Assembly: GCF_030546645.1 (NCBI RefSeq)
Contig: NZ_JAUOTO010000009.1
Location: 248,001 to 312,000 of the forward strand
DNA from: Flavitalea plasmicola
Lineage (GTDB): Bacteria > Bacteroidota > Bacteroidia > Chitinophagales > Chitinophagaceae
DNA length: 64,000 nt
Reading direction: 5' to 3'
Part shown: in pieces, positions 52,447-62,054 of the stretch
Layout of the letters: every line of letters begins with the position of its first letter
How positions within the stretch are numbered: the first letter of the stretch is position 1
The notes under the pieces: model-generated
Seen by the model: the letters and a program-made list of their open reading frames with translations, nothing else
Databases searched by the model: none
What the model was told of the DNA's origin: nothing
Program-made: the position numbers and the translations under genes

Positions 52447-53691
52447 ATGAGCAAGATCGAAACGCTGATAAAGAAAACTTATGAGGCGGGTGTTTCCCTG
52501 CGTGGCGCCGGCGAGCGGCAGATACAGCGTGCGTTGCGGACGCTTGCGGACGACCTGGTGGAGCAGGCTCCTGCCTTACTGAAAGCCAATGCGCAGGACC
52601 TGTCCAGGCAGGACCCTGGCGACCCTCGTAATGACCGGCTGATGCTGAATGAGCAGCGGATCCGTGCTATTGCAACCAGTATAAGGAAAGTGAGCCGACT
52701 GCCGGATCCTACGGGGCGGCTGCTGGATAAGCGAAAGCTTTCCAATGGGCTGCTGGTGAGAAAGGTCTCAGTGCCGCTGGGGGTGGTAGGGGCGATCTAT
52801 GAGTCCAGGCCCAATGTTACTTTCGATATAGCTGCGCTGTGTCTCCGCAGTCGCAATGCCTGTCTGCTGAAGGGCAGTCAGGATGCCAGTCAGAGCAATA
52901 AAGTGGCCATCGGGCTTATCAAGAAAGCTTTGAAGGCGAATGGGATCGATCCGGATTGTGCCACATTGCTGCCATCGGAGCGGGAAACGGTGCAGGAGCT
53001 TTTTACCGCCACCCGGTGGGTGGATGTGCTGATCCCCCGGGGTTCGGATGCACTGATCCGTCACGTCCGGGAGAACAGCCGTGTACCTGTGATCGAGACG
53101 GGCGCCGGGGTATGCCATGTTTATGTAGAGAAGGAGGCAGACCTGGATAAGGCGGTGGACATCGTGGTAAATGCCAAGGTGTCGCGACCTTCGGTCTGTA
53201 ATTCGATGGATAGTTTGCTGGTGGATCGCAAGGTGGCAGCGGTCTTTTTCAGGAAGCTACGGCGTCCTTTGGAAGAATACGGCGTGGAGGTATTTGCAGA
53301 ACCTGTGGCTTACGGGCTGCTGAAGGGGTATCCTTATTTAAGGCGGGCCCGTAAGGATGATTTTGCGCGGGAGTTCCTGAGTTTGAAGTGTGCTGTCAAG
53401 GTGGTGGATGATATCGACGAGGCGCTGGCGCATATCCGGGAATATTCGACGCGTCATTCGGAGGCTATTGTATCCAGGAATAAGCGGCAATGCGAGCGGT
53501 TTCTTGCGGAGGTGGATGCTGCGGCTGTTTATACCAATGCTTCTACCCGATTTACGGATGGAGAGGAGCTGGGTTTAGGTGCAGAGATCGGTATTTCCAC
53601 GCAGAAGCTGCATGCAAGGGGGCCTTTTGCGTTGGAGAAGCTGGTGACGGAGAAGTGGATGATCCGGGGGAATGGGCAGATACGGCTGTAA
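52447..53691 (+). CDS. proA: Gamma-glutamyl phosphate reductase
   Basis: A 414-residue aldehyde-dehydrogenase-superfamily enzyme of proline biosynthesis. Diagnostic segments are E-S-R-P-N-V-T-F-D-I-A-A-L-C, L-L-K-G-S-Q-D-A, I-P-R-G-S-D-A-L-I and the catalytic Cys251 in R-P-S-V-C-N-S-M-D. The C-terminus (I-S-T-Q-K-L-H-A-R-G-P-F-A-L) is as in ProA. It reduces glutamyl phosphate to glutamate semialdehyde with NADPH. Ends at a strong bidirectional terminator. Confidence 0.94.
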   Translation: MSKIETLIKKTYEAGVSLRGAGERQIQRALRTLADDLVEQAPALLKANAQDLSRQDPGDPRNDRLMLNEQRIRAIATSIRKVSRLPDPTGRLLDKRKLSNGLLVRKVSVPLGVVGAIYESRPNVTFDIAALCLRSRNACLLKGSQDASQSNKVAIGLIKKALKANGIDPDCATLLPSERETVQELFTATRWVDVLIPRGSDALIRHVRENSRVPVIETGAGVCHVYVEKEADLDKAVDIVVNAKVSRPSVCNSMDSLLVDRKVAAVFFRKLRRPLEEYGVEVFAEPVAYGLLKGYPYLRRARKDDFAREFLSLKCAVKVVDDIDEALAHIREYSTRHSEAIVSRNKRQCERFLAEVDAAAVYTNASTRFTDGEELGLGAEIGISTQKLHARGPFALEKLVTEKWMIRGNGQIRL

Positions 53692-53713
53692 GCCGGGACT
53701 GTTATATAAATAA

Positions 53714-53748
53714 AAAAGGGGCGTTGCATCATCTGCAACGCCCCTTTT
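53714..53748. terminator. Perfect 15-base-stem bidirectional terminator
   Basis: AAAAGGGGCGTTGCA - TCATC - TGCAACGCCCCTTTT: fifteen paired bases without mismatch, with A-rich and T-rich flanks. It lies between convergent proA and the RCC1/CBM6 gene and serves both strands. Confidence 0.95.
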
Positions 53749-53759
53749 CATTTGGGTCT

Positions 53760-56720
53760 TTATATTTTAACCATTTTGATCGTACGGGTCCAATTACCTA
53801 TCTGGATGCGGACAAAGTATACTCCTGCGGCTATGTTGCCGGTGGACAGGTCGATACGATAGTCCTGCAGTGATACATTCACCATGTATGTTTTGACTTC
53901 CAGGCCTGATTGGCTGAAGATCCGGATGCTGGCTGAGCCTGTCGGTGCATTTTTCAGCGCGATCGTGAACTGATCTTTCACCGGGTTGGGGAACAGCGTC
54001 AATGAAGCGGCGCCTGTTGCATCGGTGGTGGCATCGGCGACAGTCGTAGAACTGAGGCTTGTGGACTGACCTTGTGTAAGCGAAGCGCCTGGTTCGACGG
54101 CGGCTGTCGCGCCCTGGGTAAAGCTAATCCAGTTGAGGTTCCAGTATGGGACCGCATTGCAATAGAGCTGTAATGTCTGTTGACCTGCGGGGAGGGTGAT
54201 GGTAGCGGTGACCGTTTGCCAGGTCTGCCAGCCGCCCGTTGCTGCCGGGGCCATATCAGCCAGCGTAGCGCCGCTGGCGTTCTTCAGCTGGAACTTTGCG
54301 CCAGCGTTGATCGTGGCATACCGGAAACCAACTGTGTAGGTGCCGGCGGTTGTCACGTTGACGTCGTATTTCATCCAGGATCCGTTGGTAATATAGTCAA
54401 CGTTGGTGCCGCCACCTGCGTCCGTAGTAGCCTGGGTTTGCACGCCGTTCATGCTGCTGTAGCTTTCCGCCTGGATGGTACCGGGGATCGTCAGACCACT
54501 GCCCACGGATGAGGAGCTCTGGGCCGAGATCTGGAACCAGTTGAGATTCCAGTTATTTCCGGAGGAGTAGATCGTGATGGTCTGGTTGCCGGCCGGCAGG
54601 GTGATGGGGACGGAGACCGTGGTATAGGTCTGCCAGCCACCTGTGTTGTTGGTTTTAATGGCTGCCAGTCCTGCTCCGGCGTCATTCTTCACCGAGAAGG
54701 CGACTCCGGTGACATTGCTGGCGTATCTGAAGCTGATGTTATAGGTTCCTGCTGCAGGGACGTTGATATTATAGCTCATCCAGTCGCCCGGGTCGATCTG
54801 TCCTACGTCTGTGCCGCCGCCGGTGTCTCCGCATGTTTCGGTGACAACGCCGCTCATCTTATAATATGCTTCGCCCTGGATCGTGGCAGGGACGGCTGTG
54901 TAGGTCACACTAGACGTACTTGCGTTGACCGTGACGGTGACCGTACTGCTGCCTGTCACACCGCTGTTATTGGTAGCAGTGAGCTTAAAGGTATAGGTAC
55001 CTGCTATCAGCGAAGAGACGGTGGTGGTGCTGGCGGCAGGGGTTCCGATGGTGGCTGTCGACGGACCGGAGGTCTGCGACCAGGCGTAGCTCTGAATCGT
55101 GGTACCTGAGGTGGTCGTTGCGGTGCCAGTCAGGATGGTGCTATTGATCGGCAGGGTGAGCGAGGTTGATGAGCCTGCGGAGACGGAGACCGAGGAAGAT
55201 GGCCCTGATACGCCGGAGACCGTGATGGTTACGTTGGCGCTTTGGGTGCCTGTATTATTGTCGGTGGTCAACAGATTGAAGACATAGGTTCCCGTGGACA
55301 GACCTGTCACTGTGGTCGTGGCAGCGTTGGGGGATGTGATGGTGCCGCCGGTGCCGCTGACCTTGGTCCATTGATAGGAGACGATATCAAAACCTACCTT
55401 ATTAATACCGTTGGCGGCTGTGGTGGTGCTTTTGATCAGCTGAGGGCCAGTGGCCGAGCCGGTGAGGGTGACGGTGGAAGAGGTGATGGTCTGGTTGGCA
55501 CCCGCGCTGATCTTGGGGGGTGTCCAGTCATAGGCCTGGGAGGCTGTCGTAAGCGGCGTCACTTTAGTCGGGACCAATACATCCATGGAATTGGGATGGT
55601 CTGCCTGCTGGTTGAGGTAGAAACCGTTGCCGCAAACGACGGCCTTGTTACGGCCCCATGCATAAATATTTCCATTGACATCCATAGCATATTTATAGAA
55701 TACGAACCAGTTGTTGGAGTATAAATGGGACCATTTCACCCCCTTGCCGATCTGTATGGCGGGAGCGGTGACGGGATTTTCGCCGTCGTTGAAAGTCCAT
55801 CCATAGCCGGGAAAGGTGGGATAGTTGTATTTATTGACCGTCTCTTCACCGTTGCCAACCTCGCCTTGCGCGTTGAAGCCGAAGCCGTACATGTCGCCCT
55901 GGGTATCAATGTAGTGGGTGGTGTTCCAGTCCACGTTGATCTCCGTTATGGGATATTTCAGCCCCCAGAGAGAGGAGACATTGGTCGGCTGGCTATAGGT
56001 AGGTCCTCCCTTGGCGCCCCAGCTGCCCCAGTTGACGCCCCACACATACGGATATCCGTTGTTGGCGCCTGCGGCGGACTGGATGATACAGCCTGCATAA
56101 TCGAAGTGGCTGGTCCAGATGTCAATGGCGGGCGCGGGGGTTGTCTTTTTAGCGGGGGTTCTGCTGCCGCCGACGATCCATTCGTAGACGTCACCGGAGG
56201 TGGTGAGGGCCACGATACGGGTGTTGCCCAGGGACACCTTTTTATAGGTCATGCCTGCCGGAGAAAGTTTCATGGGGCGCATGTTGGTGACTCCCGCGGA
56301 GGAGAACAGATGGTAATCATCGGCGCCGAAGTACCAGATGCTGCCGTCCGTGCGAATGGTGACGATGGTGTTCTTGTAGGCGTAGATGGAAGCGTTCTTG
56401 TCGAAGGCGGCGCCGGTGGAATCGGTGTTGTACCGATCTGTCTTTGTGGTGAGGTCTATTCTGTTGGACCACACATAGCCCTGGTCATCGATGCCTTTCC
56501 ATTCGTTGAAGGCGCCGGAGGCGTCGACGATCGTTCTTCCTGCGGCAATGGGAAAGGGGACCGGCTTTGAAGCGCCACCCATGTAGGCATATACCTGGCC
56601 GTCACTGGCCAGGTAGAAGGCATGATATTCCGTGCATATCACCTTTTTCACGGTTAATTGGGCACGGGAAGTAGTAATGGCCAAGAGGGCCATGCACAAC
56701 GCAAAGAGATTTTTCATCAA
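53760..56720 (-). CDS. Large T9SS-secreted RCC1-repeat protein with two CBM6 domains
   Basis: A 986-residue protein with signal peptide (about 1-20). Residues about 25-400 contain RCC1-type propeller repeats (Y-A-W-G-R-N, M-Y-G-F-G-F-N-A-Q-G-E-V-G-N-G). Two Ser/Thr-rich PKD-like domains follow (about 405-600: S-A-G-A-N-Q-T-I-T, L-T-G-S-A-T-G and Y-A-W-S-Q-T-S-G-P). Two CBM6-type modules lie at about 605-745 and 750-885, each with I-Q-G/A-E-A/S-Y, G-D/S-W-M-S/K-Y and the N-L-N-W end. The C-terminal type IX sorting domain starts at F-P-N-P-V (about 915). It should be displayed on the cell surface and bind a polysaccharide. No catalytic domain is visible; the role of the RCC1 part is unknown. 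Confidence 0.88.
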   Translation of the reverse strand: MMKNLFALCMALLAITTSRAQLTVKKVICTEYHAFYLASDGQVYAYMGGASKPVPFPIAAGRTIVDASGAFNEWKGIDDQGYVWSNRIDLTTKTDRYNTDSTGAAFDKNASIYAYKNTIVTIRTDGSIWYFGADDYHLFSSAGVTNMRPMKLSPAGMTYKKVSLGNTRIVALTTSGDVYEWIVGGSRTPAKKTTPAPAIDIWTSHFDYAGCIIQSAAGANNGYPYVWGVNWGSWGAKGGPTYSQPTNVSSLWGLKYPITEINVDWNTTHYIDTQGDMYGFGFNAQGEVGNGEETVNKYNYPTFPGYGWTFNDGENPVTAPAIQIGKGVKWSHLYSNNWFVFYKYAMDVNGNIYAWGRNKAVVCGNGFYLNQQADHPNSMDVLVPTKVTPLTTASQAYDWTPPKISAGANQTITSSTVTLTGSATGPQLIKSTTTAANGINKVGFDIVSYQWTKVSGTGGTITSPNAATTTVTGLSTGTYVFNLLTTDNNTGTQSANVTITVSGVSGPSSSVSVSAGSSTSLTLPINSTILTGTATTTSGTTIQSYAWSQTSGPSTATIGTPAASTTTVSSLIAGTYTFKLTATNNSGVTGSSTVTVTVNASTSSVTYTAVPATIQGEAYYKMSGVVTETCGDTGGGTDVGQIDPGDWMSYNINVPAAGTYNISFRYASNVTGVAFSVKNDAGAGLAAIKTNNTGGWQTYTTVSVPITLPAGNQTITIYSSGNNWNLNWFQISAQSSSSVGSGLTIPGTIQAESYSSMNGVQTQATTDAGGGTNVDYITNGSWMKYDVNVTTAGTYTVGFRYATINAGAKFQLKNASGATLADMAPAATGGWQTWQTVTATITLPAGQQTLQLYCNAVPYWNLNWISFTQGATAAVEPGASLTQGQSTSLSSTTVADATTDATGAASLTLFPNPVKDQFTIALKNAPTGSASIRIFSQSGLEVKTYMVNVSLQDYRIDLSTGNIAAGVYFVRIQIGNWTRTIKMVKI

Positions 56721-57115
56721 TTTCAGATTTTAGCATTTAGCAGTCAAGCACCAATGAATAATACATGTTCCGGCTGAGCCGGGCAGCTACGGTAAATTGA
56801 GTAGGGGGGACATAGGGTAAGGCGTTGTGGCTGCAATGGGCCAGACATGGATCAGCAAACGGGCCTGTCGGTGCTCATGATATCTGAGGAAAGCGAATCG
56901 AAGAAAAATACGGGGATAGTAATAATCAGAGTAAAGTTTTCTTACATAAGTTTTCCGCGACAGATTTTATCAGAGCCTAACGATTAATCGTCTTAACGAC
57001 CATTAATCGTCCCAACGTAGCTATTTCTGTGCCAAATGGAATTTTTTCTACACAATTTTCTTTGTACGACACTTTTTTGACGTTATGGAGTATAGTGAGA
57101 ATTTTTTTCCACACA
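56721..57115. other. 395-base intergenic region upstream of the RCC1/CBM6 gene
   Basis: No gene or RNA is supported here. It is AT-rich near 56930-57115 and holds a pair of direct repeats (separate entry). It should contain the minus-strand promoter of the large secreted protein and the 3' end of the GT-C transcript; no clear -7 element or hairpin was seen. Confidence 0.5.
56983..57011. repeat. Direct repeat of ATTAATCGTC, 19 bases apart
   Basis: ATTAATCGTC occurs at 56983-56992 and 57002-57011, with a related GTCTTAACGAC between. Spacing of about two helical turns in a promoter region suggests tandem regulator sites for the RCC1/CBM6 gene. Confidence 0.4.
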
Positions 57116-58897
57116 TTATAGACCCATTTGCGGCGGGGGAAGGTTGACGGGTATATGTGGTGCACCAGGTTTGTATCTGCGGACGGGGAAGAAAATGTCG
57201 AATTTACCTTTATCAAGAGAGGCCAGGAAGTCCTTATTATAGTAGGCAAAGATCCAGAAATCATTTGTTTTCAGGCGGACCAGGGCCGGGAGGTAGGATG
57301 CGATGAAGTCCTCGTTGTCGAAGATGCCCTTATAGGCCACGTAGACGAAGAGCCCATTGCGAAAGTATTCCGTATTTTCCGAAAGATTGAACATGCTGGT
57401 GTCTTTGATGACCTCGCCTCCGTAGAACGTGCCCACCATATCGGGCCGGAGTTTCCAGAAAGTTTTAATATCAAAGGATGCGTGGTTGCGAAAGCCCTGT
57501 TTGATGCGGGTGGCGTGTGCCATTGCGGTGTCATTGAGACCCATCAGGTCGATGGTGGTCCCATTGTAGGCATAGGCGAAGCCGCCGGCCGCCAGTATGC
57601 CGACGCTGGGATAATGGGGCGCCCCGGAGAAAGTTGCGTCCTCTGCGGTTGCGATGGTCCTTCCCATCCTGGCATGGTAGAATTCGGGTGATATGCGCAC
57701 TGCGGCGATCCTGTCAGTGGCGGTGAAGTCATACAGGGTAGATTTAGCGATAAAGAATATGCCAAAGCAGGCTGCCGCTGTAAGCAGGATGCGGTGAATG
57801 CGGTTTGAGATGCTGAAATTACCCAGGTGGGCTTTCCAGAATGAGAAATGGAAAGCGGCTGCATAGATAAGAGGAATGATGCACTGGTAAAAGCGGGCGT
57901 ATTTGAAATGATCGCCGCCCGTCAGAACGGGCAGGCAAATGGCTGGCAGGATGACGGAGAGAAGGACCAACTGGATCTTGTCGCCTGAGGATAAGGGGGC
58001 TTTTTTCCGCCATTTGATGAAAATAAGTATTGCGGCGAGGAGGGCTGCCGCGAAGGCAAAGGCCACCTGCGGATATTCGTAAAAAAGCTTATGTAAATAA
58101 GCAAGGCCATGCGATATGTTGTCTTTCAGGCTTCCCGAGACCTTTGCATAATAGGTGTTGGGGAAGGGGTAGCCGAAATAGGAGATACGCCACAGCATCA
58201 ACGAGATGAGGGTGGCTCCGTAGGTAAGCATGGGAAGGAGGATGGCGTAAATGCCCCTTTTAAGACCTTCGGTGATGGAACGTTGGACAAAAAGGATGGT
58301 GATGAACAGCAGGCCGAAGGCCATACTTTCCGGTCGGGTGAGGATCATGATGGCCAGCATGGCGCTGAAGGCGAGTGGAAGGGGCCTGGCGCCGGCAAGG
58401 TAGTAATTGCACAGATAGAGGGTAGTATTGACGACGAGGAAGAACCATAGGCCTGTCTCCATCAATCCCAGGATATTCCATTCTATAAAGCCCAGGGGAA
58501 GCAGCAGCAACGCCATGATCAGGACATCGCTGGTGGTGATCAGCTGTTCCTGCGTACCGTTGCATTTCCTGACGAAGGACAGCAGGCGGTAGACCGTAAT
58601 AAAGGTGAGGAGGAAGCTTAGCGCCAGCAACAGCCAGACATAGTGTTCTCCGGACACTTTGTAGAACAAGGCGCCGATGAGGGTCCATAGCAGGGAGGTG
58701 AAGCCTTCCACTTTTTCACCGCCCAGGTTCCAGACAAACCCGTGGCCCTGAGCGAAATGACGCATATAGACCATATAGATGTTGGCGTCGTCGATGCCAT
58801 ACGCGGGTCGTTCGTATCCTATCCAGTAAACAAGCAGGGCAAACAGCAAGGAAAAAAATACAAAGCAGGGTAGGCTGGTTCTGCCAGTTAAACGCAT
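57116..58897 (-). CDS. GT-C-fold membrane glycosyltransferase-like protein
   Basis: A 593-residue inner-membrane protein with about ten transmembrane segments (first at 9-27) and a soluble C-terminal region of about 200 residues. The first exoplasmic loop has Y-G-I-D-D-A-N-I-Y-M-V-Y (about 33-44) and G-E-K-V-E-G-F-T-S-L-L-W-T, equivalent to the acidic motif and following loop of the protein at 40922. The soluble part includes I-D-L-M-G-L-N-D. Probably transfers a sugar from a polyprenyl-phosphate donor. It is not in an operon with other cell-envelope genes. Confidence 0.75.
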   Translation of the reverse strand: MRLTGRTSLPCFVFFSLLFALLVYWIGYERPAYGIDDANIYMVYMRHFAQGHGFVWNLGGEKVEGFTSLLWTLIGALFYKVSGEHYVWLLLALSFLLTFITVYRLLSFVRKCNGTQEQLITTSDVLIMALLLLPLGFIEWNILGLMETGLWFFLVVNTTLYLCNYYLAGARPLPLAFSAMLAIMILTRPESMAFGLLFITILFVQRSITEGLKRGIYAILLPMLTYGATLISLMLWRISYFGYPFPNTYYAKVSGSLKDNISHGLAYLHKLFYEYPQVAFAFAAALLAAILIFIKWRKKAPLSSGDKIQLVLLSVILPAICLPVLTGGDHFKYARFYQCIIPLIYAAAFHFSFWKAHLGNFSISNRIHRILLTAAACFGIFFIAKSTLYDFTATDRIAAVRISPEFYHARMGRTIATAEDATFSGAPHYPSVGILAAGGFAYAYNGTTIDLMGLNDTAMAHATRIKQGFRNHASFDIKTFWKLRPDMVGTFYGGEVIKDTSMFNLSENTEYFRNGLFVYVAYKGIFDNEDFIASYLPALVRLKTNDFWIFAYYNKDFLASLDKGKFDIFFPVRRYKPGAPHIPVNLPPPQMGL

Positions 58898-59086
58898 GGA
58901 GGACTGATTTGTAGAAATTATGAAACGTTAGAATATATTGTTCCTCGCTAAAATATATAAAATCCCCTGACCTTCCTAATGTTTTATAAGAAAACCGGTG
59001 GATATACGAGGGCCTTCGGAGGGGTAACAATTTTTTTAATTGTCAAAAAAACGTTTATTTTGATATTCACAAAACGATGAATACAT

Positions 59087-60670
59087 ATGAAATCGAGCAC
59101 CCCCAATGGAATGAAGCGAGATTCGATCCGACCATTGAATAGATATTTTAAACGGATTAAGGGATTCCTTCTTTTAGCTGCCCTGCTTGCAACCTGTAGT
59201 TTTCTCCATGCCCAGCAACCTGTAAGTATCTCGATCTCGGATACTTCGGGGCCACAGATCAGCCGTAATATCTATGGACATTTCTCTGAGGACCTGGGCC
59301 GGTGTATCTATGACGGATTTTGGACGGGGGATCATATACGGATGGATATAGTGGAGGCGCTGAAGAAGATAAAGGTGCCTGTATTGCGTTGGCCAGGAGG
59401 GTGTTATGCGGACCAATATCACTGGAGGGATGCCATTGGGCCCAGGGATCAGCGTAAGGCGACGGTGAATACGACGTGGGGGATGGTGACGGAGGACAAT
59501 AGTTTCGGCACGCATGAGTTCCTGGAGCTTTGCGGGCTGTTGGGCTGCGAGCCTTATATTGCCGGCAATGTAGGCACGGGAACGCCCGAGGAGATGTCCA
59601 ACTGGCTGGAGTATCTTAACTATGACGGGAAGAGCACGCTGGCGAACCTACGCAGGCAGAATGGCCGGGACAAGCCCTGGAAGGTGTCTTTCTGGGGGGT
59701 GGGGAATGAGAGCTGGGGTTGCGGCGGCAGCATGACGCCGGAATTCTATGCCATGCAGTACCGGCGGTATGCGGAGTTCTGCAAGAGCTATCCGGGCGCT
59801 CCTTTGAAGCTGATAGCCAGCGGGGCCAACAGTGACGATTACAACTGGACGGAGGCGTTGATGAAGAATATCACCTTGTGGAATACATGGGGCGTCTCTG
59901 TACATTACTATACCTTGGCGGGTCCCTGGGAGCATAAAGGTTCCGCTACTCAATTCGGTGAGGACCTTTATTTCAAGGCCATGAAATCCTGCCTGAAAAT
60001 GGAGGAGATCGTGAATAAGCACGCTGCGATCATGGACAAGTATGACCCTAAGAAAAAGGTCGGGCTGGTGGTGGACGAATGGGGGATCTGGACGGATGCG
60101 GAGCCGGGCTCCAATCCTGGGTTCCTGTATCAGCAGAACAGCCTTCGGGACGCCCTGATCGCGGGCACTACGCTCAATATCTTCAACAATCATACGGACC
60201 GGGTGAAAATGGCGGCCCTGGCGCAGACTGTAAATGTGCTGCAGGCATTGATCCTTACGGAGAAGGATAAGATGCTGCTGACGCCAACGTATCATGTTTT
60301 TGACTTATATAAAGTTCACCAGGACGCTCATTCCCTGGTATTGAAGCTGAACAGCCCGGACTATGCCTATGGAGGAGATAAAATACCCGCCGTCAACGCG
60401 TCTGCGTCACGCGATTCGCTGGGGGCCGTCCATATTTCGCTGGTGAACATCGATCCTTCGAAGAAGGTGACGGTGCGGATCGGCTTGCAGGGGCTGCCTT
60501 CGAAAAATATCCAGGGGCAGGTGCTGACTTCCGGGAAATTCACCGACGTCAATACTTTTAGCCAGCCGGACAAAGTTCATCTGACCTCTTTTTCCGGAGC
60601 AAAGAAGGATGGGGGTGACCTGGTGGTGGAAATGCCGGCCGAATCTATTGTCATGCTGGAACTGAAATAA
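59087..60670 (+). CDS. Exported GH51 alpha-L-arabinofuranosidase
   Basis: A 527-residue protein. The hydrophobic signal is at about 24-42, ending L-H-A-Q; ATG 59114 is an alternative start that shortens the basic leader. The catalytic (beta/alpha)8 domain contains L-R-W-P-G-G-C-Y-A-D-Q-Y-H-W (about 103-116), the acid/base Glu208 in G-V-G-N-E-S-W-G-C-G-G and the nucleophile Glu331 in V-V-D-E-W-G-I-W. A beta-sandwich forms the C-terminus, ending M-L-E-L-K. It releases arabinofuranose from arabinan or arabinogalactan side chains. The next gene, nine bases on, is an alpha-galactosidase, so the pair fits arabinogalactan-type side chains. Confidence 0.93.
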   Translation: MKSSTPNGMKRDSIRPLNRYFKRIKGFLLLAALLATCSFLHAQQPVSISISDTSGPQISRNIYGHFSEDLGRCIYDGFWTGDHIRMDIVEALKKIKVPVLRWPGGCYADQYHWRDAIGPRDQRKATVNTTWGMVTEDNSFGTHEFLELCGLLGCEPYIAGNVGTGTPEEMSNWLEYLNYDGKSTLANLRRQNGRDKPWKVSFWGVGNESWGCGGSMTPEFYAMQYRRYAEFCKSYPGAPLKLIASGANSDDYNWTEALMKNITLWNTWGVSVHYYTLAGPWEHKGSATQFGEDLYFKAMKSCLKMEEIVNKHAAIMDKYDPKKKVGLVVDEWGIWTDAEPGSNPGFLYQQNSLRDALIAGTTLNIFNNHTDRVKMAALAQTVNVLQALILTEKDKMLLTPTYHVFDLYKVHQDAHSLVLKLNSPDYAYGGDKIPAVNASASRDSLGAVHISLVNIDPSKKVTVRIGLQGLPSKNIQGQVLTSGKFTDVNTFSQPDKVHLTSFSGAKKDGGDLVVEMPAESIVMLELK

Positions 60671-60679
60671 TATAACATT

Positions 60680-62029
60680 ATGCGAAGGGGTTATTTTGTT
60701 GTGGCTTTGCTGATGAGCGTGCGTGTTCTTGCACAGCAGCCGGGCGTCGCTTCCAAGCCTCCTATGGGTTGGAATAGCTATAATTGTTATGGTTCGGCCG
60801 TGCATGAGGATGAAGTGAAGGCCAATGCTGATTATATGGCGAAGAACCTTCGTTACGGCTGGCAATATGTCGTCGTGGATTTTCTCTGGGCGTATGATAA
60901 CCCTCCCGGCAGCCTGATCGGCAATCCTTTTCAAAAGCAGTTGCAGGATGGGGCCTATATTCCCTGGCTGGCCATGGATGCCTGGGGCAGGCTAGTGCCT
61001 AACACGAATAAGTTCCCTTCCGCCTTTGGCGGCGGAGGCTTCAGGCCTTTGTCCGACTATGTGCATTCTCTGGGTTTGAAATTCGGCATCCATGTGATGA
61101 GGGGCATACCGCGGCAGGCCGTCTGGGCGCATAGTCCTGTGTTGGGCGCCGATGGTATCACCGCGGACCGGATCGCGGACACTACGTCCATCTGTCCCTG
61201 GATGAACCATATGTATGGTCTCGATATGCGTAAGCGGGGCGCGCAGGAGTATTTGAACTCGCTGTTGAAGCTGTACGCGGAGTGGGGAGTGGACTTTATA
61301 AAAGTGGATGATATTGCGCGGCCATACAGCGCTGCGGAGATCGAAGGCTATAAGAAAGCGATCGATGGGTGCGGCAGGCCTATTGTGTTGAGCCTTTCTC
61401 CGGGAGAAACGCCGCTGAAAGATTCCACGCACGTGGTGCAGCATGCCAATATGTGGCGGATGGCGGATGATTTCTGGGATAGCTGGAAGGAGATGCTGAA
61501 GATGTTTGATTATGCAAAAAGCTGGGAAGGCGTTGGAGGTCCCGGACATTGGCCTGATTGTGATATGATCCAGATAGGGAAGATCTCGAAGCGGGGGCCA
61601 GTGGGGCCTGAGCGGTACAGCAGGTTTACGGAGGACGAACTGGTGACCCATATGACCTTTTGGTGTATCTATCGCAGTCCTTTGATGCTGGGGGGAAACC
61701 TGCCGGATAACAGGGAATTGGAGAACAAATTATTCTCGAATGAGGAAGTCCTGCGTGTGAACCAGGAGGGCGCTGCTCCCCGGCAATTGTATAAGCAGGA
61801 TGGAAGCATGGTGTGGGTGTCGGAGGCGGGCGGCGGCGCAAAGTATGTTGCGTTGTTCAATATCAGTGATGCGGAGAAGGAGGTTGCATTGGATCTTGCT
61901 TTGCTGGGTATGAAGAAAGTGAAGGTGAGAGACCTGTGGAAGCAGGCGGATGTGGGCGTATTTAAAAAGAAATATTCTGCGACTATTCATGCACACGGAG
62001 CAATTTTACTGAAAATAATTGCTATTTAA
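60680..62029 (+). CDS. Exported GH27 alpha-galactosidase
   Basis: A 449-residue protein with signal peptide (ending V-L-A-Q, about 19). The GH27 core reads P-P-M-G-W-N-S-Y-N-C-Y-G (about 27-38), with the nucleophile Asp210 in D-F-I-K-V-D-D and the acid/base Asp in W-R-M-A-D-D-F-W-D. G-G-P-G-H-W-P-D-C-D-M and W-C-I-Y-R-S-P-L-M-L-G-G-N-L follow, and a C-terminal beta-domain ends the protein. It removes alpha-galactose (or beta-L-arabinopyranose, as some relatives do). Its last bases carry the promoter of the thiamine operon. Confidence 0.92.
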   Translation: MRRGYFVVALLMSVRVLAQQPGVASKPPMGWNSYNCYGSAVHEDEVKANADYMAKNLRYGWQYVVVDFLWAYDNPPGSLIGNPFQKQLQDGAYIPWLAMDAWGRLVPNTNKFPSAFGGGGFRPLSDYVHSLGLKFGIHVMRGIPRQAVWAHSPVLGADGITADRIADTTSICPWMNHMYGLDMRKRGAQEYLNSLLKLYAEWGVDFIKVDDIARPYSAAEIEGYKKAIDGCGRPIVLSLSPGETPLKDSTHVVQHANMWRMADDFWDSWKEMLKMFDYAKSWEGVGGPGHWPDCDMIQIGKISKRGPVGPERYSRFTEDELVTHMTFWCIYRSPLMLGGNLPDNRELENKLFSNEEVLRVNQEGAAPRQLYKQDGSMVWVSEAGGGAKYVALFNISDAEKEVALDLALLGMKKVKVRDLWKQADVGVFKKKYSATIHAHGAILLKIIAI

Positions 62030-62047
62030 TTTTATTCCCTACCTTTA
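62019..62047 (+). promoter_or_regulatory. Promoter of the thiamine operon
   Basis: TTG at 62019-62021 and TACCTTTA at 62040-62047 (seven of eight bases of TAnnTTTG) are separated by 18 bases. Predicted start of transcription is near 62053, just before the TPP aptamer. The -33 element lies inside the 3' end of the alpha-galactosidase gene. Confidence 0.5.
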
Positions 62048-62054
62048 CTGCGGA

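Noticed and set aside
55725-56570. 281-codon plus-strand frame
   Set aside because: Antisense to the RCC1 repeats of the large secreted protein; Gly/Val-rich shadow.
56977-57264. 95-codon minus-strand frame
   Set aside because: It overlaps the end of the GT-C gene and the AT-rich intergenic region, and has no start context or protein features.
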